Positions 1 to 10,800 of a DNA stretch of 64,000 bases are shown here, piece after piece; within the stretch, counting starts at the first letter, position 1; every line of letters begins with the position of its first letter. The stretch spans positions 112,397-176,396 of the forward strand of contig MU128943.1 in NCBI GenBank assembly GCA_014904985.1, given 5' to 3'. This DNA is from Hydnum rufescens UP504. Taxonomy: Eukaryota; Basidiomycota; Agaricomycetes; Cantharellales; Hydnaceae. The notes below the pieces were generated by a model. It saw only the letters and a program-made list of their open reading frames with translations, was not told the DNA's origin and made no database searches. Both the position numbers and the translations under genes were made by a program.

Positions 1-349
1 GGAAAGTCTTCAAAGTTATCTCTAGTACTAGTATCAGACGGCTTGTAATACAAGCGCCCAAATCCCGGCGATGTATCAAGTACGAGGGTATCGAGAACAC
101 CTTGGTGGACTCATGGTGGCCCACTTTCTGGGCGAACATCTACGGAAGTCAGGGGGTTCCCTAGGGTCGTCACTGAGACAAGGGCGGGGCAGGATCTTAT
201 TGGGGGTGGCGCTCAGGCCAATAATGCAAGGAGGGGGATAAAACAGCTGTCTGTCTTAGAGAAACAATAAGGACCCCAGAATTTAGACGCAAATACATCC
301 AAGACCGGTTGATTTTGAAGTCCTGCCGTCATCTTTCTGCCCCCTATAG

Positions 350-697
350 CTATGGTGGTCCGAATAGTTCTGACTTGACGAGCATCTGGACCTCGTAATT
401 CGGCCGAATTTCCTCGTATAGGCTTCTCAGGAATTCTGTCTTGGTCTGAAAGCTGGGCAGGGAAGATATCTCAACAGAGTACCGGTTGATTGGCCATGTA
501 GGGTAGACGAAGAAGCCCTCTGGCTGCCTCAAAGAGTAGCTGCTGACAAGAGTGTCTGTCATTCCTCGGCGATCGCATGTGCGCTCGCATTCCTCACAGG
601 GTGACTCTGCCGCGTTCGTCTTATCTATCCTATCAATCGTGGGCGGTATGATAGACAGGTCTGGCCCAGGCCTCAAGTGCCAAGTGGCATGCACCAA
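350..697 (-). CDS. possible terminal exon of an unknown gene
   Basis: An open frame of about 115 codons without an ATG at its 5' end; the first in-frame ATG gives a shorter peptide starting MTDTLVSSYSLRQPEGFF. The composition (aromatic residues, mixed charge, few low-complexity stretches) looks like coding sequence rather than random frame, and the frame ends at a stop at 350. Upstream on the same strand there is a TATATATGG motif near 820 and a short ATG-led peptide (MEDYQSLLEGTT) that could be a first exon, but I could not join them convincingly. I recognise no family. It could equally be an unconstrained open frame. Confidence 0.25.
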   Translation of the reverse strand: MVHATWHLRPGPDLSIIPPTIDRIDKTNAAESPCEECERTCDRRGMTDTLVSSYSLRQPEGFFVYPTWPINRYSVEISSLPSFQTKTEFLRSLYEEIRPNYEVQMLVKSELFGPP

Positions 698-2147
698 GTC
701 ACACTCTTCGAACCCTGAGGCTCAAGGGGAGAAGGGGAGTGATAGGGCCATCAATCTTTCCACATGTCAGCAGCCAGGCTTCTTCTCAGGTGGTTCCCTC
801 TAGCAGGCTCTGGTAATCCTCCATATATATCCGGAATCTTTACTCATCGGCCACTCCGAGATATGGGGTGATGTTCTGGTTTGCCACCAGATGTCTCTCC
901 CCTACAACCTGGGTGCCGTACCCCTCAGTTGAATTGTAATGGGCAGCTCGAACTGCCTCCACTTTTCTTTTCTTTTCTTTTCTTCTTTTTTTTTTTTTTC
1001 ATTATTTCCACCCACAAAAAAAGGCCACAAAAATCTTTGGGTTCCAATGCCAAAACAAGCCGATTTTCGGATATCAGGCATGTTAAAACGTAGGTAACTG
1101 TGTATGGGACTCTACTCTGTCATTGCGATGGGGGACGTAAAAAGTACGGGATTGCGAGTCGTGGCCCGTACGCCGATGTGAAACACGGCTGATTGATTGT
1201 GGTTTGAGAGGGAGAGAGAGAGCATGGCGGAAGCCAGTGCCCGGTGGTTCATTATTGGAGGCTCGTGGATAGATGGAGGATCCCGATGAGGCTTGAAGGC
1301 CATTGATCACGTCCCTGATGTGAGGAATGCTTTGACTCAGCGACATAGAAAAAATAAACAGACGAAGACGAAGGGAAGAAAGAAGACATCGCCGGGGATC
1401 GGAAGTGTGACCAAGCAAGAAGGTCGCCTTTCTGACGTTTATTTTCATTTCCATTCTAGGCGGGTACAGTCATTCATTCGGATATCGTTGCAAGGGGCGT
1501 CGTGTTACAGCCCAAGACAAGCTCCCGCTGTTCGGTTCGAATTTGTGGCTTGGTTTGTTCGGGACCCCTCCGATAGGATTTCCAGGTTTTTTTTATGGTG
1601 CCTGTTTTCTGATCAGTTGGGTGGAACGTTCGGCTCCGAGTCTGCCCCCGCCCGGCTTACGATGGACTTATGTTACTATAACATAAGTGGGCTTAGCGCG
1701 CACTGCTTATCTCATCCCCTTTCGACATTTCATAATTCGGATGTCTCCAAGGGTAGGTTCCAAATGTAGGTGAAAGGCCACAGGCCCTTTGCTCTGCTTT
1801 CTGTCGCATGCATTGGCTATGACTATATACAGTACATTGATCTGTTCCTTGATGGGAACAATGACATAAATAAATAAAACCGGAAAACGGGAGCATTCTA
1901 GTTAAGATGAAATGTAAGTAAAGGGTTGGGAATGGCAGGTATGATAACAGTGGAAATGCAAGTCATGGCTGGGGCACGATATCCTACTTGTGAAAAGCGG
2001 GCTTCCTATGATAATCTTTAACCAAAAATGAAAGAGGCGGTGCAGAGAACCAAAGGAAAGCGAACGGGAAAGGAATGAAGGGACAGGATGCTGTCAGGCG
2101 CAGTATACCATAATACCAAGCAAGGGCCAGTAGAAAGGGAATGACGA
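698..2147. other. intergenic stretch with a polypyrimidine tract
   Basis: No frame here looks coding on either strand. The visible structure is a T-rich polypyrimidine run at about 961-1000 (repeated TTTTC units followed by a long T run), probably a slippage-prone microsatellite. The remainder lies downstream of the gene at 2148-3664 and shows nothing else I can support. Confidence 0.5.
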
Positions 2148-3664
2148 TCAGCAGAAAAACTTCTTCCAAGCTCCTTTGAATTTCTTGGATATGCTTCCAC
2201 TCCCGGCGCTCTTTGCAAATTTAGCAATACTAGGCGCGGGAGCAGGGTCTTTCGAAGGGGGGCACAGCTGCTGCCCATCGCGGCGTCCCGACACGTTGGC
2301 AGCACCAACACGCACCACAGCATTCATAGTCCGAGTGGGAATAGCACCGGCAGCACTGGGACCCACACCATAGCCGGAGTCATCGTCCGGATGAACAACG
2401 ACGTCGACAACGGCACGTGCAAGCGCAACACCACCCACCGTCTCTGTGTCATCCAACGCGGGCTTCGTCAGCACGGCCACATCCATATGAGCACGATATG
2501 GCGAGGGTGGTGATACACAGGGAGCATCGACATTACTAGCGGCTGGCCATTTTCGTGGGCCGATTTCATTGTCACATGAAGGGGCCGAGGTGGTAGACGT
2601 TGCCGGCATGACAATCATCTCTGTTTCGAAAGAGGATATTGATGTGTTGGTGGATGCGGCGGATTTGGACGACAATAAGGATGAAAATGAGGTGGAAGAG
2701 GGGGTAGGCGAGGTTGCGAGGGGTGAAGGCGGCGAGGGGGGCACCAGGGAATCGAGCAAGTGGGACGCGTCGTTTATGGGCTGCCCACGCAATTCGGGCG
2801 GAGGAGAGGCAGGTGGGGTGCGGTGAATGAAAATCTTAGACGTCCAGCTCGATTTCTTCATAAGCAGACTTGGAGGGGGCACGATAGGTGGGGGGATGTG
2901 ACACCCCAAAGTATTGGCCCGCTGACGTACACGGGCAGGCAACTCATTCTCGTTGTTGCGCACGACGGGCCTGACCATTGCGGTACGGGGTCGCGCCATG
3001 GTGACCTTGCCTCCATTCTGGGTCTTCTTGCGGACGAGCTCCGACGGGCTGAGGGGCATGACAACATCACGAGCGCTGATCTGTGCACGCGTAAAGACGG
3101 GGGTAGTAGAGGGTGCCGCCGTCATCCAATTGACGTTGGGATCACGGGAGGTTGCTATCACGCTTACGCGGCGTTGGAGGGAAGGGGAGGAGGGACGCTC
3201 GCGGGTGACACCATGGACACTGGAGGGACGTGTCCTGCCCAAGGAACTGGGGATGGAGCGACGAGAATCAGTGTCAGTGTCAGTGTCCTTGGCCTTTCCC
3301 TTCCCCTTTCCATTCTCTTGTTTGAGGGATGTACTCGACGAGGAGTGCTCATCGGAAATGTCATGCACCGACTCGAGAGAATCATTGTTCGTTTTCTCGG
3401 TTTCGAGATCAATGATGGTGGAGAGAGGCGAAGGAATGCGAGAGTGCGAGGACTTGGGCCGTTTTCGAAGAGTTTCGTACGAGTTTGGCCTTGGGAACGA
3501 TGAACCTCCAACGGGGGCAATAAGAGTCGAACTACGATGAGGGCGTGACGGGGAGTAGGACGGAAGGGGGACAGTCAGCAAACGATCTGGGTGTGGCGGG
3601 GAAGCATTCTGCACAGCCTGAGCCGCAATGTGGGGTAGCGGGGGCTCCAAGGTTCAGAGGACAT
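2148..3664 (-). CDS. Ser/Pro/Thr-rich protein of unknown function
   Basis: A single large open frame of about 500 codons with almost no folded-domain signature. It is rich in Ser, Pro, Thr and Arg, holds a KGKGKAKDTDTDTDSR low-complexity stretch, PPPIVPPPS and PPSPPSP proline runs, and ends in the basic segment SKKFKGAWKKFFC. The open frame has no ATG at its 5' end. The best start is ATG at 3662-3664 (MSSEPWS), which joins the long frame only if the G run at 3640-3644 is one base short. I take that as a sequence error because the same defect recurs in other genes here. The protein is probably intrinsically disordered and perhaps regulatory. No family is recognised and no function is proposed. 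Confidence 0.6.
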
Positions 3665-4921
3665 TAGCTAGAGAGGCACAGAAAAGACGAGGATGGAACA
3701 CAGAAGCTTTTGCGCAGAATGTATTACTGGCAGTGGGTGGAATGGGTATCCGTGGTGGCAGGGAGCCAAGAAAGAAAGCACGACGCGGCGTCCAGGTGCC
3801 GTGTTTATACTTTTTTGAACGAGCGTGGTGAGCGGAGAGATAAGGAACGGAATAGGGACGAGGGAGCAGGGCCAGTTTTTGATTTTTCTAAGATAGAATC
3901 GCACAGCCACAGCCACAGTTATTCTCGATTTAATCCATATTTGGCGATTCAAAATCGGTGAGCTGGGTGCTGGATGTATCCACAGGGAGGGAAAAATTAG
4001 CCCCGGGAAGTTACCAGAGATTATCCTCTGGAGAGCGGCCACTGTCGTCAACAAAGGACGTGGCCGTTCCGAACAATGTGTCAACTTTAGGCGCTGAAGA
4101 ATAATTCAACTGGACAATCACGTGATGAATCCAGATTTCTGGATACCTACCACAACAGCCTCGAACGAGTGCGACCATCAGGGCTGTCCAGAAAGCACCA
4201 TACTGGGGGTGCTAACAATAGTGCCACATGAAGCTGTGATATCAACGCCGTTCTGTTCTTCCGGCTTGGCACGCACACCCCTCATTATCGATGGGAATGG
4301 GCTGACGGGTAGGTAATCCCACTAACTCATTATGTAACTCCTCTGCCACGTCCATGTCCGAGGGCTCGGCGATGCTCGCCCCGTTCTGGTGTCTCCGGCA
4401 AGTGCTGACTATAACTAACGCCCGTTCTAATGAGGATGATGTCCCCTCCACCCAATGGATCTCCCGGAGACCACGACTACAGGGGTCCCGCAACTAGTAT
4501 ACTCCTTGTTCCTCAAGACAAACAAGGCAGTGAGAGGGACAAAGGCATATATACTCTGCGTAGATAGAAACACAAGACGACGAAATGCGATGCTATGAGC
4601 GTCAATTCCGACAGGAACGACCATCACTCCATCTTGTTGAGACAGCTACACCGGACGGACCACGGGGTAGACATGAGGGAAGTTCGGACACAGGTCGCAC
4701 CGCGGAGTCCACTGCTCTAGACCACTAGGTCCAACGCGTGGGGTCCGATGGGAGTGCCATCTATCGGCACCGAGCCCACTCGATCGGAGGCGATGCCCGG
4801 TACGTAAAGTTTAGTCCACGCATAATTAAAACTTTGTTCGCCTTCCTGGAAGCATCACTATGTATGCGAGATATACATGAGCTGAGCGATAATGATCGGT
4901 ACCATTCGACATACAACCGTT
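3665..4921. other. intergenic region between two minus-strand genes
   Basis: About 1.25 kb upstream of the Ser/Pro-rich gene and downstream of the ferredoxin gene. A short ACAGCC repeat occurs near 3903-3918. Small open frames exist on both strands but none shows coding character or splice continuity. I see no RNA gene. Confidence 0.5.
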
Positions 4922-5974
4922 TTAGTGCTTCGTGGGCTTCGCACCTGTAGGTTCGTGCATCAGCGCGATTCCATACGGCAGGCGAAATCGCACGGAGGAT
5001 GAAACAAAACCGCTATTAATAGCAGGTCGTGGGCTCGTGCGAATGGTCCACATACCGTCTACAAACATATTTCGTGTTGCCGCAGGGAGCGTTGCCGTTA
5101 ACCCGTCAAGCTCTCGCTTCATCTTAACCTGGCATCCTAATCGTGATCTTTATCACCGCACATGGGCGGACATTGGAGCGAAGGAAATTGATGTCAGCAT
5201 TACGCCATGCCAAGACCAGAACGCATGCCCACGTTTCTGTAAGACCAAATGCCATGTCAAGCATGTCATTCTCGTCATCCTTTGGCTCTTCAAGGAGGTC
5301 ATATGAATCAGGGTCCAGTATGACGTGACATGTTGAACACGCCACTGAGCCTTCACACGCCCCTGCCATGCATCCCCAACGCGTCAATTCGTTACCAGTG
5401 GGATATGCGTGTTCAAAAAACGAGTTGCAAATCTCACCTTCGAGGTCAATATCGTATTCATGCGCAAGGTCCAGCAACGAGTCTCCTTCATTAGCTTCTA
5501 TCGTTTTAATTAGGTTTCCTTTTGAATCTTTAAAATGAAGCTTTATCCTGAAGGGGCCGTATCGCCATGGCCAGATAGGAAAATGCAGATCCAATCAACA
5601 CTTGCAGACAACCTGTCAGAAAAGAGACTAACCCTGCGCCTGGGGTAGGTCGTGTTATAGGGTTGTGAAATAGAGCTTAAAAAAAAACAAGGAGCGCGGA
5701 AAAAAACGACCGGTGGGAGAGACACAGCGAGTTGTGTCAGAGACGACGGTAAATGCTAGCCGAGGAAAAAAGGATGCCGACTAGATGTAGTATGTAATGC
5801 TCGCGCGTGAGAACGCTGTTCGGTTGGCGAGGGCGTGGCAGAAAAAGCCACAGCATTCCCAGATAGTGTGCCCAGACATCGCCAGACTGATTTTCGCGTC
5901 CTCGCCGACGCAAATGCCGGTGTCTTCACTGGGAACGCCCGCGTCGTCGGCGCTCGGAGAAGGAAGCGGGACAT
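4922..5974 (-). CDS. YAH1: mitochondrial [2Fe-2S] ferredoxin (adrenodoxin/Yah1 type)
   Basis: This is the electron carrier of mitochondrial iron-sulfur cluster assembly and haem A synthesis, acting in the matrix. The N-terminus from ATG 5974 (MSRFLLRAPTTRAF) is Arg/Ser-rich and ends ARALHTTSSRH, a typical presequence. The ferredoxin core begins around IKLHFKDSKGN. The cluster loop is restored by splicing: DLEG at the end of one exon joins ACEGSVACSTCH (Cys pattern CxxxxxCxxC) across the intron 5363-5437. The exon ending FGLTET (5233) joins SRLGCQVKMKRELDG across intron 5148-5232, supplying the fourth Cys. The last exon joins MFVDG to AKPTKH across intron 4945-5055 and stops at 4922-4924. The first intron, between presequence and core, could not be placed exactly because no good donor is visible near 5770. 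Identity is near certain; the N-terminal exon junction is not. Confidence 0.9.
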
Positions 5975-6283
5975 CCTGTTCGGTAACCTCCGAAGCAAGC
6001 TCGTCACGGATGTCACGGCCCCGCAATCCCTACGGTCAAAATCCCAGACTCGCTTCACTGGCAAGAGAGTCTGGGGTGATTGGGTGGCCATGCCTGATGT
6101 GGGCGAGTACATCAGTCGATTGTTCTCCGCAGCTTTCAAACCAAATTCAGTAATTGAAGTATTCGCATCAAGGACCCCTTTGTTAGGTCAATTTCATGGC
6201 GTGACGCGTCAAGCATTGCAGTTCTATTAGCGATGACAAGTCTCTTCCAATAATTATAGTCGTGGATCATGCACACGCCTCAT

Positions 6284-7454
6284 TCACTCGTCCTTGGACT
6301 GCCATACTACCTTCCTCGGAGCCGCGGTATCACCGTTGGCCTGATGTGGGCCGGCTTGTTCGGCGGAGACAACCTCGAGAAGGGGATGAAGGGCTGGTTC
6401 AGGCGGACGGTAAGAACCTCCTGCGTGATCTGCCCACGTGAAATACTGTGAGAGTGAGAGTGGATGAGAAGGAAAATGTCAAGGTGTCGGTAGCAACTTA
6501 CCTGGCCATAATTGCAAGTGAAATAGAGATGGTGCAAAGTGTGGTGCGCGGGCGTGTTGATGAACTTCTCCACTTGCGAGTTGGAGGATATGACCATGTC
6601 CGAATCGTGGATCTAGGAAACGGAAACTACTGAGTCGAACTGAACGGTGCCAGTGCAGTTGAAAACGTACAAATACGCTCCAAAGGTTCACCATCCCAAA
6701 TAGTGCGAGGTACAAGTGCCGTTGAATTGGGAATAAAAACACGAAAAGGTGGTATGGAAGCGACTGGGCGTATCCATCGAGTGGGTGGAAAGCGTGTGAT
6801 GCAAATGGAGTGGGTATAATCCACTTGTGGTGCGGTTTGTGGACGTGTTTGTAAAGGAATGGTAAATGAAGCCATCGATGAATCCAATATATGCAATAGT
6901 CGGTAAAGAGGAGGAATCTGAAGCAAGGACTATCAGGATTGAGAAAGAATAAGGGAATACATCGCGACTTACAGAAGAGGCGATAGTATGAAGTATGTCC
7001 AGCCATATTCATCCATATTGTGATATAGACGTGAATGGCCTCTAACCTCGCCCTCGAACCAGGGCATCATGAGCATAGTCATTCCGGGGAAAGACCAGAG
7101 GCTTGTCCATATTTCCATTTTGATTTGGTTCTTCAGAAATCGGGGATGTTTCATCATCCGATGATCAAAGACAAAATAATACGACAAGCATCCGAAGAGG
7201 AAATAAAGGATTACTGTGCCGAGGAGGGTTATCCAAGTCACAGAGAACATCTGCCGGATGATGTAGGACCGTGGCCAAGCAGAAACGAGCTCTTCCCTGA
7301 AGACTGTTGGTGGGGGAGGCTGGAAAAAAGTGGGCAAGGATTCAGCAAAGCGGGTAAGCCATGCGGGACTCTCTGTTGATTGTTGAAGTGGGACAAGTTT
7401 GGCCCAAATGTGGTCCAAGATGTAATGGTCAGAGAACTCTAGCACCACATCCAT
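6284..7454 (-). CDS. ERG3: C-5 sterol desaturase (ERG3 type)
   Basis: Membrane di-iron desaturase of the ER that introduces the C5-C6 double bond in late ergosterol biosynthesis. Four exons splice to a 333-residue frame: 7454-6973, 6917-6671, 6612-6502 and 6445-6284, with introns of 55, 58 and 56 nt. The histidine motifs are all present: HRWLH followed by HKPHHKW in exon 2, HPLDG, and HHTLHH in exon 3, followed by [24 protein letters not shown], a typical ERG3 ending. Several hydrophobic segments precede them (for example the [15 protein letters not shown] stretch). The start [17 protein letters not shown] matches the family; the open frame extends further upstream but that part is the promoter. 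The gene is divergent from the alpha-mannosidase gene (357 bp between start codons) and lies about 310 bp upstream of the ferredoxin gene on the same strand. Confidence 0.93.
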
Positions 7455-7811
7455 GCTATAAAATACAAAAAATGAGACAAAATCCGTGTTGGCTGTGGGG
7501 ATATGCGCTTGCCTTGATTCCCGTAAAGGTATGACAGCGAAAATCGTATGATTGTCCGGACCGGCACACACCGGCGGTTTGCCGCGAATACTGTATACGT
7601 CTACTAAATAAACATTTACGATCTTCCAGTCTTCCAGGAGCAAATACCAGCGCCAATTTCGAGTAGAACTACATAAGCCTACAGCCAGGGAGCTAAGCTG
7701 ACAGGCTCAAGAAATGCAATGGTGCTCACGTGACTAGAGCTTAAAAAGTCACGGCAATGCCCGGCATCCCGTGGTCTGTTTTGCGGGCCCGTTGGATAAA
7801 TTCTAATCTCT
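7455..7811. promoter_or_regulatory. divergent promoter region ERG3 / alpha-mannosidase
   Basis: The 357 bp between two ATGs facing outwards must hold both upstream regions. A CACGTG-type E-box (CTCACGTGAC) lies near 7728-7737. No TATA box is obvious. Co-regulation is only inferred from the arrangement. Confidence 0.4.
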
Positions 7812-10800
7812 ATGGCGCACGAGCACAGTCACCACAGGCAGTTCTCCAAGGCCTACACCCCTTTCGGGAACAAGGGTGACAGCAACAGCAACAATGGCGG
7901 TGATGACGAGCGCCCCGCTAATCCCCGAGCCTACCCCACACTCAACTTCGGGCCTGGCAACAAATGGGTCAAGAATCTCACCCGCGACAGACTCAACACC
8001 TTCCAAGGCGGCCGCTACTCTGATATCAATCTCTCCTCTACGTTATATACCCAGCGCACCGATTCCTCCGAATACATCAAGCTGAAAGTATGGAGCGCCC
8101 CTGATCGTACCAAGCCGTCTTTCCACGAAGCCATGAAGCAGACATTCCGTGAGGCGAAAAAGCACGAGAGCTTTGGACCGTCTTGTATGTTTCTCTCTCC
8201 CCTTCTTTAGCCCTTCCATTGATGTTTGTATGCATCTTCCCTCATAGGGGTAGGAGTAGTTTACTTATAAGAGACCCGTGATTTATCCTCATGTAACAAT
8301 CTCATAGACGAACCACTGGTTCAAAGTATCCCTCACGATTCCCGCACACTGGAATAAATATGAGCGGGTTCAATGTACGTTCCCTCCCCACTCTCCCCAC
8401 ATCTCCGCAGCTCCCATGCATTCCCTATCTTCGCATTAACATAATTATGCCACCAGTCGAATTCGATCCCGGTTGTGAAGCTATGGTCTATACGACCTCC
8501 GGTACACCTCTCCAAGGAATAACAGGCGGATGGGGGGGCGAGCGGCGTGTAGAGTACATCATCAAGCCCGAACAACGGGCACAAGGCACTTTCGAACTTG
8601 TAATTGAGAGTTCGTGTAATGGTTTATTTGGTGTGCCGTGGGGGGACACGATTAATCCACCGGATGTAAGTGGCGCCCGTCTCCCAGGTTGGATTGATCT
8701 TTGGTGACCTTGGCTTTTTATGCATACCAGTGGAATCGGTATTTTAATGTGAGCTCTTTATCTTCTCCCGGCCCAACCTTTCGTTCACCTTACCTGTTCG
8801 TCTCCGATAGCTCGACTCTGCAGACTTGGTAGTTCCAAACATGGAGGCCTGGCGCCTCATGTGGGATTTCAACACCCTTCGCCAGCTTTCAGATGCCTTG
8901 CCTGGCAATACTCCACTGCAGAATCAGGCGTTGACGGTTGCGACTGATATTCTGAACGTATTCAGGTAAGATTTGTTCCTCTGACCTGGGGTCTCCGTCA
9001 TCGCTTTTCTTCAGAGCGAAGGGAAGACTGCTTTTGTTTTTTTGAGAATGTGAAGCCGTGTGAGAAGTGAATGGGATACTAATTGTCCTTGTCCTCCCCG
9101 TCTATCTACACATATATGGCTATCCTATGATTCTCTCCTCCCTTCTCCCATTACCATGCATATATCCACGTCAGATACGACGACCCCAGCACGATCGCTA
9201 AATCCCGCAAACTTGCCGAGCAAGTTTTAGGTGAAGGATGGGAGAAGAAAGCTGATGGTGTTTATAACGAGGGCACGGGCAAGATTCATCTTTGGGGTAT
9301 TGGGCATTGTGGGTCGCTGTTCTTCGTTTCTCAGAATTTGTCGTGGTTTAACCCGGTGATGATACTCTTTCGTACTGATAGGTCATATTGATACGGCGTG
9401 GTACGTGTGGGCTTCAAGCCCTATTTTCTAGGATTTGGGGCATCCTCGGATATATTGGTTGATCCGTGAAATGCTGACGATGCAGGCTCTGGCCCTACTC
9501 AGTCACCCAGCAGAAAGTTGCCCGGTCATGGGCCACTCAGGTGTGGGACCTTCATTTCGTCTTGCTCTTGTTTGCTCACTACTGCGAGCTCGGTCAGGTT
9601 GACCTTATGGACCGTTATCCCGAGCATCGGTTCACCGCGTCTAGTGCACAGCAGTGGAAGTGGCTGGAGCAGGTCTGCCTTGGTCTCTCTTATCACCGAT
9701 CCCTTTGATTTCTGATATCCCCTTCGTTTGTAGCTCTATCCTCCCCTATTTGAGCGTGTGAAAGCCAAAGTTCTCTCTGGGCAATTCCACCCCGTTGGTG
9801 GCTCATGGGTGGAGAACGACGCAAATATGCCAAGCGGGGAGGCACTCGCCCGCCAGCTCATCTACGGCCAAAGATTCTTCCAGACACGCTTTGGGATTCG
9901 ATGTAATACCGCATGGCTGCCGGATAGTTTCGGCGTCAGCGGCGCACTTCCGCAGATCATCAGAGAGGCGGGGATGGAGCGTTTCTTCACACAGAAGTTG
10001 AGCTGGAATAACATGTGCATTTGTCTTCCGTGTCTTTTTATCCTGGCGATGAGGGGGAGCTGATGTATGGTCGTGGACACTGCGTAGAAACGTATTCCCG
10101 CATACGACGTTCAATTGGGTTGGTATTGATGGTACCCAGGTCTTGTGCCATATGACTCCTGTCGGTGCGTGTCTACTGGCACTGCCAGAGATGATCATGA
10201 ATAATTGCTACTAACTTCGAATGTGGCGCTTGTTTCATGGTTTTAGATACTTACAATGCACAAGCAAACGTGAGTTATTTTAGGCACTGAGAATGCGAGT
10301 GAGGCTTTTGACCGAGTCGATCTTTAGGTTGACGATATCCGCAGGGGAATGAATAACAATAAGGTCTGTATCAAGATGCTCGAGATCCGGATTAGGACTT
10401 ACATTTCCTTCCGCATGAATAAAGAATATCGAGTCTTCCGACACTGCCTTACTCGTATTTGGGAATGGGGATGGGGGGGGTAAGCGATACCAGTTATGAT
10501 AGCAAATGATATTATGCTCCTGACCGTTAAAACACGCTTAGGTGGACCGTTGGCCCAAATGCTTGAAAGTGTAAGCCCCGCTTCCACCTGCCTCGCGTGT
10601 CTAAATATGACAGACCATTAATGATGTCCCCGACAGCTACGCCGCATTCGAGCAGCAGGCAATCAAACACGGGACATCCCCCTTGTGGGTATGGGTACGA
10701 GCGTGGATGACTTCTTCGATGATGTTGAGAAGAATTCCGATGAGGGCCGGAAACTCCCTAATTGGTGAGTCGTTAGAGTTGGATGTCGTGCAGCTGCCTG

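Noticed and set aside
2569..3503. Plus-strand open frames of up to 247 codons opposite the Ser/Pro-rich gene
   Set aside because: They are antisense shadows of a low-complexity GC-rich coding frame with no splice signals or recognisable domains.
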